From the NCBI RefSeq assembly GCF_009733535.1, contig NZ_SMMI01000003.1, positions 496,001 through 560,000 of the forward strand: a DNA stretch of 64,000 nucleotides, in the 5' to 3' direction. The notes under the pieces are model-generated. The model was not told where the DNA came from. It worked only from the letters and a program-made list of their open reading frames with translations, and ran no database searches. This document shows, in pieces, positions 8,701 through 18,040 of the stretch. How positions within the stretch are numbered: the stretch's first letter is position 1; each line of letters begins with the position of its first letter. A program made the position numbers and the translations under genes. Source of the stretch: Sphingobacterium endophyticum. GTDB lineage: Bacteria; Bacteroidota; Bacteroidia; Sphingobacteriales; Sphingobacteriaceae.

Positions 8701-10476
8701 TTAAATCGCTTTGGTTTTTTCTTTCAGCCATGCTTTCTCACTATCATCCAATTTTGGAGATAGGCTTTCAAACACCCAGTCATTATACTTATTCAACCAG
8801 GCTATATGTTTTTGATCTAGTAGTGACTTATCAACGAGATCAGTAGCAATATAACAAATCGTTAAAGTCTCAAAATCCATGAATTCACCGAATTGGTTGC
8901 TTTCAATTACTTTGGATAAGACCAGATTTTCAATCCGAATTCCATATTCCCCTTCTCTATATAGCCCGGGTTCAATGGAAGTAATCATTCCCGCTTCCAC
9001 TGGTATATCAATTGCCGCCATATTGAAAACTTGTGGACCTTCATGCACATTTAGGAAGAATCCTACACCATGACCTGTTCCATGTCCATAATTTCTAAAG
9101 GTTTCCCACAATGGTCGTCTTGTAATAGCATCAATGGAGTATCCTTTCGTTCCTTTTGGAAATACCGCCACAGATCCATCAATAGTTCCTTTGAGTACGA
9201 GCGTATAATCTGTTTTCTCTGCTTCCGTGATATTGCCTAATGAAATAACACGGGTGATATCGGTAGTTCCATCTGTATATTGACCCCCGGAATCAACCAA
9301 CAATAATCCTTCTGCTTTTAAAGAGGAATTGCTGGTTTCAGTTGCTTTGTAATGCGGTAGTGCGCCATGAGCCCTATAACCTGCAATGGTATCAAATGAA
9401 ATATCGACAAACCCTTCTGAATCCGCTCTTAATTGTTGAAGTTTTTCTGCAATAGAAATTTCAGAAAGCGCTCCTGAACTCACGTTTTCCTCAACCCATT
9501 TAAAGAATTTTGTCAACGCAACACCGTCCTTTATCATAGCGTTTCTCGTATGAGAAATCTCAACCTGATTTTTAATGGATTTTAAAGCCGTGGAAGGGTT
9601 CATGTCTTCCAAAATTTCAACTTCTGCAGGAACAGAATCATAGATTGCAAAACAAGTCTTCTTTGGATCTAATAATATTCTTTTTGCTTGAAGATTCTTT
9701 ACTTTTTCAAATGCCTCCTGATAGTTTGAAACTTCAATACCCGCATTCTGTAACGTTGAAATATCTGTTGCAGATAACTTATTGTCTCCAATAAACAGAA
9801 TATTCCGCTCTTGTTCGATCAATAAAAACCCCAAGACAACGGGGTTACAGTGTACATCATTCCCACGGATATTTAAGATCCATGCTAAATCATCTAATGA
9901 AGACACAAAATGCACATCCGCTCGTTTTTCCTTTAATTTCTCTTTTACAGCTGAAATTTTATCTTCAGTAGATTGACCTGTTGTATTTACATCAATTAAA
10001 TACGCACGTTCTTGAGGAAGTTCTGGTCTATTTTCCCAAATATTGTCCAATAAATCCAGATGTCCATTAACCAATATTCCTAATGGCTCTAGTTCATTTT
10101 GAACAGCCTGAGCTACCGCAACTGAAGCTAGGTTCCCATCAAAGGCAACTGTATCACCAGACTTTAAATGTTTAGAAAGCCAGGTCGCATATTCAGCACG
10201 TCCTTGAACTTGAAGTTTCACCAATTCAAATCCTGTTCCCGCTAATTGTTCTGCAGCCTGAACAAAATATCTTGAATCCGTCCATAGCCCTGCAAAATCT
10301 TGAGTGATCGCTAAGGTACCTGCGGAACCGGTAAATCCCGATGTCCAGGCAATGCACTTGTATCTCTCCGGAAGGTATTCGCTAATATGTGGGTCTGAGG
10401 AAGGAATTATATAGGCATCTACACCCTTTTCTTTCATCTCTTGACGGATGGAAGCTAATTTCTCGATGTATTTCAT
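8701..10476 (-). CDS. Xaa-Pro aminopeptidase (M24B, aminopeptidase P family)
   Basis: 591 aa, the length of the long three-domain aminopeptidase P. Two creatinase-like N-terminal domains (about 5-130 and 155-310; start KGVDAYIIPSSDPHISEYLPERY) precede a pita-bread catalytic domain. Its dimetal ligands lie in LLVDSGGQYTDGTTDITR, GHGTGHGVGFFLNVHEGP, SIEPGLYREGEYGIRIEN. A C-terminal M24_C extension ends the protein. It removes N-terminal residues from peptides with proline at position 2. There is no signal peptide, so it is cytoplasmic. The gene stands alone, convergent with the BNR gene (12 bp apart) and divergent from the PBP4-type gene. Confidence 0.93.
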   Translation of the reverse strand: MKYIEKLASIRQEMKEKGVDAYIIPSSDPHISEYLPERYKCIAWTSGFTGSAGTLAITQDFAGLWTDSRYFVQAAEQLAGTGFELVKLQVQGRAEYATWLSKHLKSGDTVAFDGNLASVAVAQAVQNELEPLGILVNGHLDLLDNIWENRPELPQERAYLIDVNTTGQSTEDKISAVKEKLKEKRADVHFVSSLDDLAWILNIRGNDVHCNPVVLGFLLIEQERNILFIGDNKLSATDISTLQNAGIEVSNYQEAFEKVKNLQAKRILLDPKKTCFAIYDSVPAEVEILEDMNPSTALKSIKNQVEISHTRNAMIKDGVALTKFFKWVEENVSSGALSEISIAEKLQQLRADSEGFVDISFDTIAGYRAHGALPHYKATETSNSSLKAEGLLLVDSGGQYTDGTTDITRVISLGNITEAEKTDYTLVLKGTIDGSVAVFPKGTKGYSIDAITRRPLWETFRNYGHGTGHGVGFFLNVHEGPQVFNMAAIDIPVEAGMITSIEPGLYREGEYGIRIENLVLSKVIESNQFGEFMDFETLTICYIATDLVDKSLLDQKHIAWLNKYNDWVFESLSPKLDDSEKAWLKEKTKAI

Positions 10477-10541
10477 TATGTTATTTTTAATAATCCTCGC
10501 AAGTTATAAAAACTCTCACAATTAATACATTCACTTCATCA

Positions 10542-10549
10542 TACATTTG
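10542..10549 (+). promoter_or_regulatory. Candidate -7 box (TACATTTG) for dacB
   Basis: Exact match to the Bacteroidota -7 consensus TAnnTTTG, 55 bp before the dacB start, in the divergent gap with the aminopeptidase gene. No clear -33 TTG is seen, so this rests on the -7 match and its position. Confidence 0.45.
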
Positions 10550-10604
10550 AAATTTTACAATTTAAATGTACTACTTGTGCAGTAGATTACGATATTTGCT
10601 ACCT

Positions 10605-12035
10605 ATGAGAAGATTTTTTTCATTTTTTTATTTCCTTACGGTATGTAGCTTAGTAAGTGTACACACATTACAGGCTCAAGGGGTAAAATCAAAAGTTCAA
10701 ACAGCATTTGAAACTTTTAGTAAGAACCCATCTCTTAAAAATGGTATGGCTTCCTTGACTGTCATTAATTCTAAAACAGGCGAGGTTGTTTTTGATAGTA
10801 ATAATCAAATCGGCATGCCAACCGCATCTACCTTGAAAGTCATCACTTCCATTACCGCACTTGATCTTTTAGGCGCTGACTTCACGTTTCAAACCGATCT
10901 TTCCTACACCGGAACAATTGATTCCCTGGGAACTTTAAATGGTAATATCATTATTGAAGGTAAAGGTGATCCTACACTTGGAAGCGACCGCTATCCAGAA
11001 ACGAAACCTGAAGTATTATTAGCAAAATGGAAAGATGCCATCGTAAAAGCTGGCATTAAACAGATTAATGGAAAATTAATCGCTGATGACAAGCTCTTCA
11101 ATGGATATGACGTTCCAGGAACCTGGATGTGGACTGATATCGGAAACTATTATGGCGCTGGTGTATCTGCGTTAAATTGGAAAGAAAATAAACAGGGGGT
11201 AAACTTTACGGTTAGTAGACCTGGACAGCCAGCAAAACTAAACCCTGTGAAAACCCCGCCCTTCTATACTTTGATTAATGAAGTAAAAACAGGATCTAAT
11301 GGTTCTGGAGATAATGTATATGCTTTTTCTGCTCCCTACTCTACCGAAGTATATTTGAGAGGAACCTATGGCGCTGACCTGAAAAAAACAATTGAAATAT
11401 CAGTGCCTGACCCTGCACTCGATCTAGCTTATTCTTTAGCAGAAACATTAAGCCAAGATTCCATTTTAATTTCGGATACTGTAATTACAGCGAAACGATT
11501 ATTGAATATGGATTCCCTGTCCCTTATGGACGGTAATAGAAACTTACTTCTCTCTGTAAAGTCGCCAAGATTAGGAGAAATTGTACATTGGTTTAATCAA
11601 AAGAGCATTAATCTTTATGGAGAATCTTTGTTGAAGATTATAGGCGGGATATCTGCAATGGATTTCAATACTGAAAGTGCAGCTTCCTTAGTTTCAAAAT
11701 ACTGGCAAAATAAGCTTGCAATCGATCCTAGTGCGATAAACACCTTTGATGGATCGGGATTATCTCCACAAAACAGGGTAACGACTTTGGCAATGGGCAA
11801 GATTATGCAGTATGCTAAAGAGAGACCATGGTATGATGAATTTTTAAAATCTTTGCCCAACATTAACAATACCAGCATGAAAAGTGGTACTATTGGCGGA
11901 GTTTTAGGATATACAGGCTATCAGAAGGCTAGTGATGGGCAAGAATATACGTTCGCATTATTAGTGAACAATTACCAAGGCCCTGCTGGTCAAATGCGCC
12001 AAAGAATGTTTAAATTATTAGATGTATTAAAGTAG
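10605..12035 (+). CDS. dacB: D-alanyl-D-alanine carboxypeptidase/endopeptidase, PBP4 type (S13)
   Basis: 476 aa from the ATG at 10605, which begins a signal sequence (MRRFFSFFYFLTVCSLVSVHTLQAQ); an in-frame ATG at 10566 would add 13 residues before it. The penicillin-binding motifs are present: SxxK as S75-T-L-K78, SxN within QKSINLYGE, and KSGT near the C-terminus. The PBP4-specific insert lies between the first two motifs. The enzyme trims and cleaves D-Ala cross-links in periplasmic peptidoglycan. The KTG box reads KSG, a common variant. It is monocistronic or leads into the malic enzyme gene 48 bp downstream. Confidence 0.9.
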   Translation: MRRFFSFFYFLTVCSLVSVHTLQAQGVKSKVQTAFETFSKNPSLKNGMASLTVINSKTGEVVFDSNNQIGMPTASTLKVITSITALDLLGADFTFQTDLSYTGTIDSLGTLNGNIIIEGKGDPTLGSDRYPETKPEVLLAKWKDAIVKAGIKQINGKLIADDKLFNGYDVPGTWMWTDIGNYYGAGVSALNWKENKQGVNFTVSRPGQPAKLNPVKTPPFYTLINEVKTGSNGSGDNVYAFSAPYSTEVYLRGTYGADLKKTIEISVPDPALDLAYSLAETLSQDSILISDTVITAKRLLNMDSLSLMDGNRNLLLSVKSPRLGEIVHWFNQKSINLYGESLLKIIGGISAMDFNTESAASLVSKYWQNKLAIDPSAINTFDGSGLSPQNRVTTLAMGKIMQYAKERPWYDEFLKSLPNINNTSMKSGTIGGVLGYTGYQKASDGQEYTFALLVNNYQGPAGQMRQRMFKLLDVLK

Positions 12036-12083
12036 ATTATTACTAGGTAATAGTCATGAATATAAGTATAAACCAAAATTGTA

Positions 12084-14369
12084 ATGAGTAACATCAACAG
12101 AAAAAAAGACGCTTTAAATTACCATGCAATGGGGCGTCCGGGCAAAATCGCAGTGGTTCCAACGAAACCTCACAGTTCCCAAAGAGATCTTTCTTTGGCG
12201 TATTCCCCAGGGGTAGCTGAACCTTGCTTGGCAATTGCAGAAAATAGCGAAGATGCTTATAAATATACTGCCAAAGGAAACTTGGTAGCCGTAATCAGTA
12301 ATGGTACTGCCGTATTAGGCTTAGGTGATATCGGTGCTCAAGCTGGTAAACCCGTAATGGAAGGTAAAGGATTACTTTTCAAAATCTTTGCTGATATCGA
12401 TGTCTTTGACATCGAATTGGACACTAAAAATGTTGATGAATTTGTAAATATCGTAAAAGCCTTGGAGCCTACTTTCGGTGGTGTAAACCTTGAAGACATC
12501 AAAGCTCCGGAATGTTTTGAAATCGAACGTCGATTAAAAGCCGAAATGAATATCCCTGTCATGCATGATGATCAGCATGGAACGGCAATTATCTCTGGTG
12601 CTGCATTGATTAACGCTTGCGAATTACAAGGTAAAAATATTGCTGAAGTAAAAATCGTAGTTAACGGAGCTGGTGCTGCAGCTATTTCATGTACGGCAAT
12701 GTATGTGGCTGTAGGAGCTAAAAAAGAAAACATTGTCATGTTGGATAGTAAGGGGGTAATACGTAAAGATCGCGAGACCTTAGATCCAACAAAAGCTGAA
12801 TGGGCTACAGATCGTGATATACATACTTTAGCAGATGCCGTGAAGGATTCCGACGTTTTCATTGGACTTTCAGCAGCGGATGTATTAACGCAAGACATGC
12901 TAAAAAGCATGGCTCCGAAACCGATCGTCTTAGCAATGGCGAACCCGAACCCTGAAATCGCTTATGCGCTTGCTATTGAAACTCGTGATGATTTAATAAT
13001 AGGTACTGGCCGCTCTGATTTCCCTAATCAAGTTAACAATGTATTAGGTTTCCCTTATATCTTCCGTGGGGCTTTAGATGTTAGAGCAACCGCTATTAAC
13101 GAGGAAATGAAAATCGCAGCAGTAAAAGCAATTGCTGAATTAGCTAAACAACCGGTTCCGGAAGAAGTAAATATAGCATACAACACCAATAACCTTCGCT
13201 TTGGAATTGAGTATGTCATTCCTAAACCAACTGACCCACGTTTGATTACTGAAGTTTCTGTAGCTGTTGCAAAAGCTGCCATAGAATCTGGGGTAGCACG
13301 TAAAGTCATTGAAGATTGGGATGCTTACCGCGACGAACTTCGTAAACGCTTAGGAAAAGATGATCGATTGGTTCGCACAATCACGGCTAAAGCAAAATCA
13401 AATCCTAAACGCGTTGTATTTGCAGAAGCAGACAACTATAAAACGCTTCGTGCTGCTCAAATCGTAAAAGAAGAAGGTATTGCTTTCCCAATTTTATTAG
13501 GCAACCAAAACAAAATCAACGGTTTAATTAAAGAATATGGCTTCGAATTGGATGGAGTTGATATAATTGATCCTCAGTCAGAAATTAAATCTGAACGATT
13601 TGAAAAATATGCTGATCATCTGTACCAAAAGAGACAGCGCCGTGGCATCAATAAATTAGATTCTCGTAAGTTAATGACGAACAGGAACTATTTTGCTGCA
13701 AGTATGGTTGAATTTGGTGATGCGGATACATTGATTTCTGGTCTTACAAGGAATTATGCATCCACCATACGTCCAGCTTTACAAGTAATTGGTGCAAAAC
13801 CAGGAAGTAGAGTGGCTGGAATGTACATTATGTTGACTAGCCAAGGTCCTCTTTTCTTTGGGGACACAACGGTAAATGCCAACCCTAATGCACAGGAATT
13901 AGCTGATATCTCAGTCTTATTAGATTCTGCTGTAAAACGCTTTAATATCAAGCCAAGATTAGCAATGCTTTCTTATTCTAATTTCGGTTCCAACGATGGT
14001 GATATTTCTGACAAAGTAAGAGATGCTGTAAAAATCTTACATAAAGAACATCCTGAAATTGTTGCTGATGGTGAAATCCAAGCAAACTTCGCATTAAATA
14101 AAAATCTATTGGCAGATAACTTCCCATTCTCAACTTTGAATGGAGAACCTGCGAATACCTTAGTTTTCCCTAACCTCGAATCTGGTAATATTGCATACAA
14201 ATTATTGCAGGAGGTAGGTAATGCTGAAGCTGTTGGTCCTGTACTTTTGGGAATGAACAAACCTGTACACGTTCTTCAATTGGATAGCTCGGTACGTGAA
14301 ATTGTCAACATGGTTACAATTGCTGTTGTAGATGCCATTGAACATGAAAAAGTATTAAACAATCAATAA
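12084..14369 (+). CDS. maeB: NADP-dependent malic enzyme with C-terminal phosphotransacetylase-like domain
   Basis: 761 aa, the typical MaeB fusion length. The N-terminal malic domain (about 15-160) has SLAYSPGVAEPC and MHDDQHGTAIISGAAL. The NAD(P)-binding domain (about 165-400) has VVNGAGAAAISC. A phosphate acetyl/butyryltransferase-like domain (about 430-755) follows, with VVFAEADNYKTLRAAQ. It converts malate to pyruvate and CO2 with NADPH. In known MaeB proteins the C-terminal domain is regulatory and binds acetyl-CoA; catalysis by it is not expected. The gene ends 9 bp before ruvA. Confidence 0.93.
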   Translation: MSNINRKKDALNYHAMGRPGKIAVVPTKPHSSQRDLSLAYSPGVAEPCLAIAENSEDAYKYTAKGNLVAVISNGTAVLGLGDIGAQAGKPVMEGKGLLFKIFADIDVFDIELDTKNVDEFVNIVKALEPTFGGVNLEDIKAPECFEIERRLKAEMNIPVMHDDQHGTAIISGAALINACELQGKNIAEVKIVVNGAGAAAISCTAMYVAVGAKKENIVMLDSKGVIRKDRETLDPTKAEWATDRDIHTLADAVKDSDVFIGLSAADVLTQDMLKSMAPKPIVLAMANPNPEIAYALAIETRDDLIIGTGRSDFPNQVNNVLGFPYIFRGALDVRATAINEEMKIAAVKAIAELAKQPVPEEVNIAYNTNNLRFGIEYVIPKPTDPRLITEVSVAVAKAAIESGVARKVIEDWDAYRDELRKRLGKDDRLVRTITAKAKSNPKRVVFAEADNYKTLRAAQIVKEEGIAFPILLGNQNKINGLIKEYGFELDGVDIIDPQSEIKSERFEKYADHLYQKRQRRGINKLDSRKLMTNRNYFAASMVEFGDADTLISGLTRNYASTIRPALQVIGAKPGSRVAGMYIMLTSQGPLFFGDTTVNANPNAQELADISVLLDSAVKRFNIKPRLAMLSYSNFGSNDGDISDKVRDAVKILHKEHPEIVADGEIQANFALNKNLLADNFPFSTLNGEPANTLVFPNLESGNIAYKLLQEVGNAEAVGPVLLGMNKPVHVLQLDSSVREIVNMVTIAVVDAIEHEKVLNNQ

Positions 14370-14378
14370 GCATAGCTT

Positions 14379-14963
14379 ATGTACGAATATTTTAAAGGAA
14401 AACTTGTATTTAAAGCTCCCACCCACGTCATTTTAGAAGTGGGTGGGATTGGCTATTATTTGCATATTTCCCTAACCACCTACAGTTTAATTAAGGATAA
14501 AGAGGATTGTAAACTTTATGCTTCCTTCCAGGTTCGCGAAGATTCTCAAACACTTTTTGGATTTGCAACCGAAGCTGAAAGACATTTATTTCATCACCTT
14601 ATCTCTGTTTCTGGTATCGGTCCAAATACAGGAAGGATGATGCTATCCTCGATCACACCAGAAGAAATACAGCAAGCTATTGTTGCAGGTCAGGTGAATG
14701 TGATTCAAAAAATTAAAGGTATTGGCCCTAAAACAGCACAAAGAGTTATTCTGGAACTTCAGGACAAATTGAAAAAACAAGGCCCTGATGCACTTATTCC
14801 GTTACCTTTAAGTAAACCTTCTTCCTCCGAAGAAGCACTTACCGCATTGGTCATGTTAGGATTTCCAAAAGCTCAAGCCGAAAAAGTACTCCACGCAATT
14901 TACATCGCTGAACCCGAACTAACCGTCGAACAACTCATAAAAGCCGCATTGAAAAAAATGTGA
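14379..14963 (+). CDS. ruvA: Holliday junction branch migration protein RuvA
   Basis: 194 aa with the three RuvA parts: an N-terminal OB-fold (MYEYFKGKL...IGYYLHISL), two helix-hairpin-helix motifs (VSGIGPNTGRMML and IKGIGPKTAQRVIL), and a C-terminal three-helix domain (EEALTALVMLGFPKAQAEKVL) that contacts RuvB. RuvA binds four-way junctions and loads RuvB. It follows maeB by 9 bp and may be co-transcribed with it; ruvB and ruvC are not adjacent. The heptamer-repeat array begins immediately after the stop codon. Confidence 0.95.
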   Translation: MYEYFKGKLVFKAPTHVILEVGGIGYYLHISLTTYSLIKDKEDCKLYASFQVREDSQTLFGFATEAERHLFHHLISVSGIGPNTGRMMLSSITPEEIQQAIVAGQVNVIQKIKGIGPKTAQRVILELQDKLKKQGPDALIPLPLSKPSSSEEALTALVMLGFPKAQAEKVLHAIYIAEPELTVEQLIKAALKKM

Positions 14964-14965
14964 GG

Positions 14966-15163
14966 TAGTATATAGTATTTAGTAGTTAGTATTAAGTAGT
15001 TAGATGATTGGCAAGGGTTATATATAGTCACTTATCAAACTTTACAAAATCTAACTACTAAATACTCAATACTAACTACTTATAAAAAAATCTAACTACT
15101 AAATACTTTATACTCAATACTCTTATGTCTTATGTCTTATGTCTAACTACTAATTACTAAACA
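14966..15163. repeat. Degenerate heptamer tandem-repeat array, two inverted blocks
   Basis: Left block 14966-15003 holds five heptamers such as TAGTATT, TAGTAGT and AAGTAGT. Right block 15051-15163 holds fourteen heptamers on the opposite strand sense (CTAACTA, CTAAATA, CTCAATA, CTTTATA), including three tandem CTTATGT copies at 15122-15142, with one break at 15079-15091. The last heptamer abuts the ATG at 15164. The blocks are reverse complements in consensus, so they could pair. No coding potential is seen. The unit has no resemblance to CRISPR repeats. Confidence 0.8.
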
Positions 15164-15637
15164 ATGGAAAACTTAAATATTTCAAAAGGTACTAAAGAAC
15201 AACAGTATCAATCACTTATTCCTCAAATTAAAGGATTGTTAACTGGAGAAAACAATGTTGTTGCCAATATGGCAAATATCGCAGCAGCTCTAAAAGAACA
15301 ATTTGATTTCTTTTGGGTTGGATTTTATTTGGTTGAAGGCAATGAATTGGTTTTAGGTCCATTTCAAGGTCCTGTTGCATGTACAAGGATTGCTTACAAT
15401 CGTGGTGTTTGTGGCACTGCATGGGCAAAAGAAGAAACTCTAATTGTCCCTAATGTTGAGGAATTCCCAGGCCATATAGCATGTAGTTCGCTCTCTAAAT
15501 CAGAAATTGTGGTTCCTATTCTTAAAGACGGTAACTGTATTGGAGTTTTAGACGTCGACAGCAAAGAACTAAATTCATTTGACTTAATCGATAAGCAATA
15601 CTTAAAAGCTATTCTTGAACTCTTTACATCTCAGTAA
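15164..15637 (+). CDS. msrC: Free methionine-(R)-sulfoxide reductase (GAF domain)
   Basis: 157 aa, a single GAF domain. The three fRMsr cysteines are present at Cys73, Cys83 and Cys107 (ACTRIAYNRGVCGTAW and HIACSSLS), with the 10- and 24-residue spacing known from the E. coli enzyme (84, 94, 118). The enzyme reduces free Met-(R)-sulfoxide with thioredoxin, so it is a cytosolic oxidative-damage repair protein. Its upstream region is made entirely of heptamer repeats ending at the start codon, so its promoter and leader are unusual. Confidence 0.9.
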   Translation: MENLNISKGTKEQQYQSLIPQIKGLLTGENNVVANMANIAAALKEQFDFFWVGFYLVEGNELVLGPFQGPVACTRIAYNRGVCGTAWAKEETLIVPNVEEFPGHIACSSLSKSEIVVPILKDGNCIGVLDVDSKELNSFDLIDKQYLKAILELFTSQ

Positions 15638-15644
15638 AGATTAT

Positions 15645-15652
15645 TATATTTG
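15645..15652 (+). promoter_or_regulatory. Candidate -7 box (TATATTTG) for the 15684 membrane-protein gene
   Basis: Exact TAnnTTTG match 8 bp after the msrC stop and 32 bp before the next start codon. A well-placed -33 TTG is not evident. Confidence 0.5.
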
Positions 15653-15683
15653 TGCTACCAAAATCATTAACTATTAACCAAAT

Positions 15684-16517
15684 ATGGCAGCACCAAGGAC
15701 ATTGTCTTTATTGAATTTCTTGATTGTAGCATTGAATTTCCTTTGGATAGCAATTTTAGAAAATGCAATTCTTTTTGACTTTACGTTTACGGACACTATT
15801 GCCTTTTACCCCTCTTATTTAACGCCCGCTTTTTTTACCTATAAAATTTGGTCATTCATCGCTATTTCAATGATTTTGGCTGCTTATTTTATGTTCAGAG
15901 GCACTCAAGAACCTCACTACAGCAGCAATACCATAAAAAAAGTTGAAAAAATAGATTATCTCTTAATATTAAACCAAATGGCATTAGGGTTAAGTATGAC
16001 GTTAAAGCATAATGATTATTTCTTTTGGTCGATTTTATATACAGGGGTATGTTTAATTACGGTTCTAATAATCAATAATAGAATTCATATTCAGAAATTA
16101 ACTTCCAATTCATTAACACGTTATTTTATCAGGTTAGGATTTGGAGTTTATACCGGCTGGATTATGTTTGTTTTTGGATTTAATTCTGCCGTAATTCTTT
16201 CAAAATTAAGCCTTCAATTGGGAGAACAACAATTCTTCTTTTTAAATGTTGCTGTACTTCTTTTGGTTACCTTGGCTATGGTTATATATTCATATTACTA
16301 CTTTCTACCTTCAGTATCAGCAGTATTAGTCTGGGGTTGTTATGGCGTTTATTATCAGGCTAATCTATCTGATATTTCTGATCGTCACGATATTAAACCT
16401 TACCTTATTTTTGCCATGCTTATTGGAGCTATTTTTACCGCTTATAACTATTATAGATGTAACGTAAGAAGAAATCAAATAAACATTATGATGGAAGAGC
16501 CTCCTTCCATACCTTAA
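15684..16517 (+). CDS. Unrecognised polytopic membrane protein
   Basis: 277 aa. I do not recognise the family. Hydrophobic segments at about residues 10-30, 46-66, 92-110, 115-130, 150-175, 190-212, 215-232 and 240-258 suggest seven or eight membrane spans. It has few charged residues apart from a short loop (RGTQEPHYSSNTIKKVEKID) and a basic C-terminal tail. It has its own -7 box upstream. Its last 32 bp overlap the 3' end of the convergent WD40 gene, so the C-termini share DNA. TspO-like or sensor-membrane functions are possible but unsupported. Confidence 0.75.
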   Translation: MAAPRTLSLLNFLIVALNFLWIAILENAILFDFTFTDTIAFYPSYLTPAFFTYKIWSFIAISMILAAYFMFRGTQEPHYSSNTIKKVEKIDYLLILNQMALGLSMTLKHNDYFFWSILYTGVCLITVLIINNRIHIQKLTSNSLTRYFIRLGFGVYTGWIMFVFGFNSAVILSKLSLQLGEQQFFFLNVAVLLLVTLAMVIYSYYYFLPSVSAVLVWGCYGVYYQANLSDISDRHDIKPYLIFAMLIGAIFTAYNYYRCNVRRNQINIMMEEPPSIP

Positions 16518-17415
16518 CCGATTTATCGTCGCTTACAGTAATTAATCTATGATTTGCCCATATAAATGAATTTATCGAAAGATAATGGCTATCATATCCT
16601 CGATCCCTAGAAATATTTTTGATCAATCCTAAATCTTCCAAACGCCATATTTTTATCGATTTGTCGCGACTTACTGTTGCCAATAATCTTTTCTCTGGAT
16701 TCAATGCAATACCATATACTGTAAACATATGTGGAATAACTTCCCTTTGAATCTCAAGATTTAGATCTAGCTGGAATAGCTTCGCATCCCTGCCGCCTGT
16801 AAATAGCCTATCATTAAGGTCAAATTGTATACTGGTTACAGGTAGTTCATGAATCTTTTTCCGGGTAATTTCCTGAAAATCTCCAGCTTGATATAAATAG
16901 ATAAAGCCATTTTTATCACCGAAAGCAATGAGGTCTCCACTATTTGATACCTCTATCACTCGAACTGTTGTCTCGGAAATTTTAAAACGATACAGTAATT
17001 CAAAATTACCCAGGCTCCATACATAGGCATAGCCTTCTTCTCCAATAGCTATCAATTCCTTTTTCTCAGGAATGGTTTTAATCGAAAAGATAGCGCCCTT
17101 CTCAGTTTTAAGATTGGCAACTAAGCTTTGATTTATTGTATCTACGATCATTAATTGCCCCGACCGTAATCCTATTGCTAGATAATTGCTTTCAGGAATT
17201 GAATATAAGGAATAAACCGAACTGCCAACCTTACAAAGTATCCTTCGAAAGCTCATACTTTCCAAATCCCATTCCACAACCCCTTTATCATTTCCTCCTG
17301 TAAATAAAGTATTTGGATCGGTAGCAGATACTGCTAATGTATAGATAGGATTCTGATGACCCGTTAAGGTACCTAATAGCTCAATATCCTTATTTTCATT
17401 GTTCATAGTATACAA
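16486..17415 (-). CDS. WD40-repeat beta-propeller protein
   Basis: 309 aa, about seven WD40 repeats, with clear examples LFTGGNDKGVVEWDLE, DRLFTGGRDAKLFQLDL, LLATVSRDKSIKIWRLEDL and RLITVSDDKSVKVWKE. There is no signal peptide, so it is a cytoplasmic protein-interaction scaffold of unknown partner. It may start at the first ATG (17415) or at Met4 (17406). It is the last gene of the minus-strand histidine run, 24 bp after hisIE, and overlaps the convergent membrane-protein gene by 32 bp. Similar WD40 genes carry no assigned role in histidine synthesis; the link is positional only. Confidence 0.85.
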   Translation of the reverse strand: MYTMNNENKDIELLGTLTGHQNPIYTLAVSATDPNTLFTGGNDKGVVEWDLESMSFRRILCKVGSSVYSLYSIPESNYLAIGLRSGQLMIVDTINQSLVANLKTEKGAIFSIKTIPEKKELIAIGEEGYAYVWSLGNFELLYRFKISETTVRVIEVSNSGDLIAFGDKNGFIYLYQAGDFQEITRKKIHELPVTSIQFDLNDRLFTGGRDAKLFQLDLNLEIQREVIPHMFTVYGIALNPEKRLLATVSRDKSIKIWRLEDLGLIKNISRDRGYDSHYLSINSFIWANHRLITVSDDKSVKVWKEALPS

Positions 17416-17439
17416 AGATAACCTTGTTGGATCAGGATA

Positions 17440-18027
17440 TTATTGGTGCCTACCCTCCAAATTCTTGGCTATTACTTCCAAATTCATTCCTTTTTCCTTT
17501 AGTAGGACGATTAGATGGAACAGCAAATCCGAAGTTTCATTTATAAAATCATTTTCTGATTCTGTTAATGCTGCAATTACAGTTTCTACAGCTTCTTCTC
17601 CAACTTTCTGAGCAATTTTATTAATCCCTCTTGATCTCAGTCTATTCACATAAGATTCATCGTTTGGAAAATCAATACGATGCTGAACTATTCGCTCCAA
17701 TTGAAGAAGGAAATTTTGATTAAATTCCGTATTAAAACAACTACGGCTTCCCGTATGACAGGTAGGACCTATAGGATTTACCTTAATCAATAGGGTATCC
17801 TGATCGCAATCAAGATGTGTACTGACAACATGAAGAAAGTTTCCGCTCTCCTCCCCCTTAGTCCACAATCTGTCCTTACTCCTTGAAAAGAAGGTTACTT
17901 TTTTCTCTTCTTGAGTTTTCGCCCAGGCTTCCTCGTTCATATATCCAAGCATTAAAACCTCTAGGGTCTGATAGTCTTGAATTACAACAGGAACAAGGCC
18001 CTCGCCTTTATTAAAATCAATAATCAT
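17440..18027 (-). CDS. hisIE: Phosphoribosyl-AMP cyclohydrolase / phosphoribosyl-ATP pyrophosphatase
   Basis: 195 aa from the ATG at 18027 (MIIDFNKGEGLVP). An in-frame ATG at 18063 lies inside hisF and would overlap it by 23 bp; I prefer the downstream start, which lies 13 bp past the hisF stop. The HisI half (about 1-110) has FFSRSKDRLWTKGEESGN, HLDCDQDTLL and PTCHTGSRSCF with the metal-binding cysteines. The HisE half (about 115-195) has KVGEEAVETVIAA and NETSDLLFHLIVLL. The fusion performs steps 2 and 3 of histidine synthesis in the cytosol. Confidence 0.93.
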   Translation of the reverse strand: MIIDFNKGEGLVPVVIQDYQTLEVLMLGYMNEEAWAKTQEEKKVTFFSRSKDRLWTKGEESGNFLHVVSTHLDCDQDTLLIKVNPIGPTCHTGSRSCFNTEFNQNFLLQLERIVQHRIDFPNDESYVNRLRSRGINKIAQKVGEEAVETVIAALTESENDFINETSDLLFHLIVLLKEKGMNLEVIAKNLEGRHQ

Positions 18028-18040
18028 GTTATCAGTATAA

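Noticed and set aside
14966..15163. CRISPR-like array
   Set aside because: Units are 7 bp and contiguous, with no spacers and no cas genes nearby.
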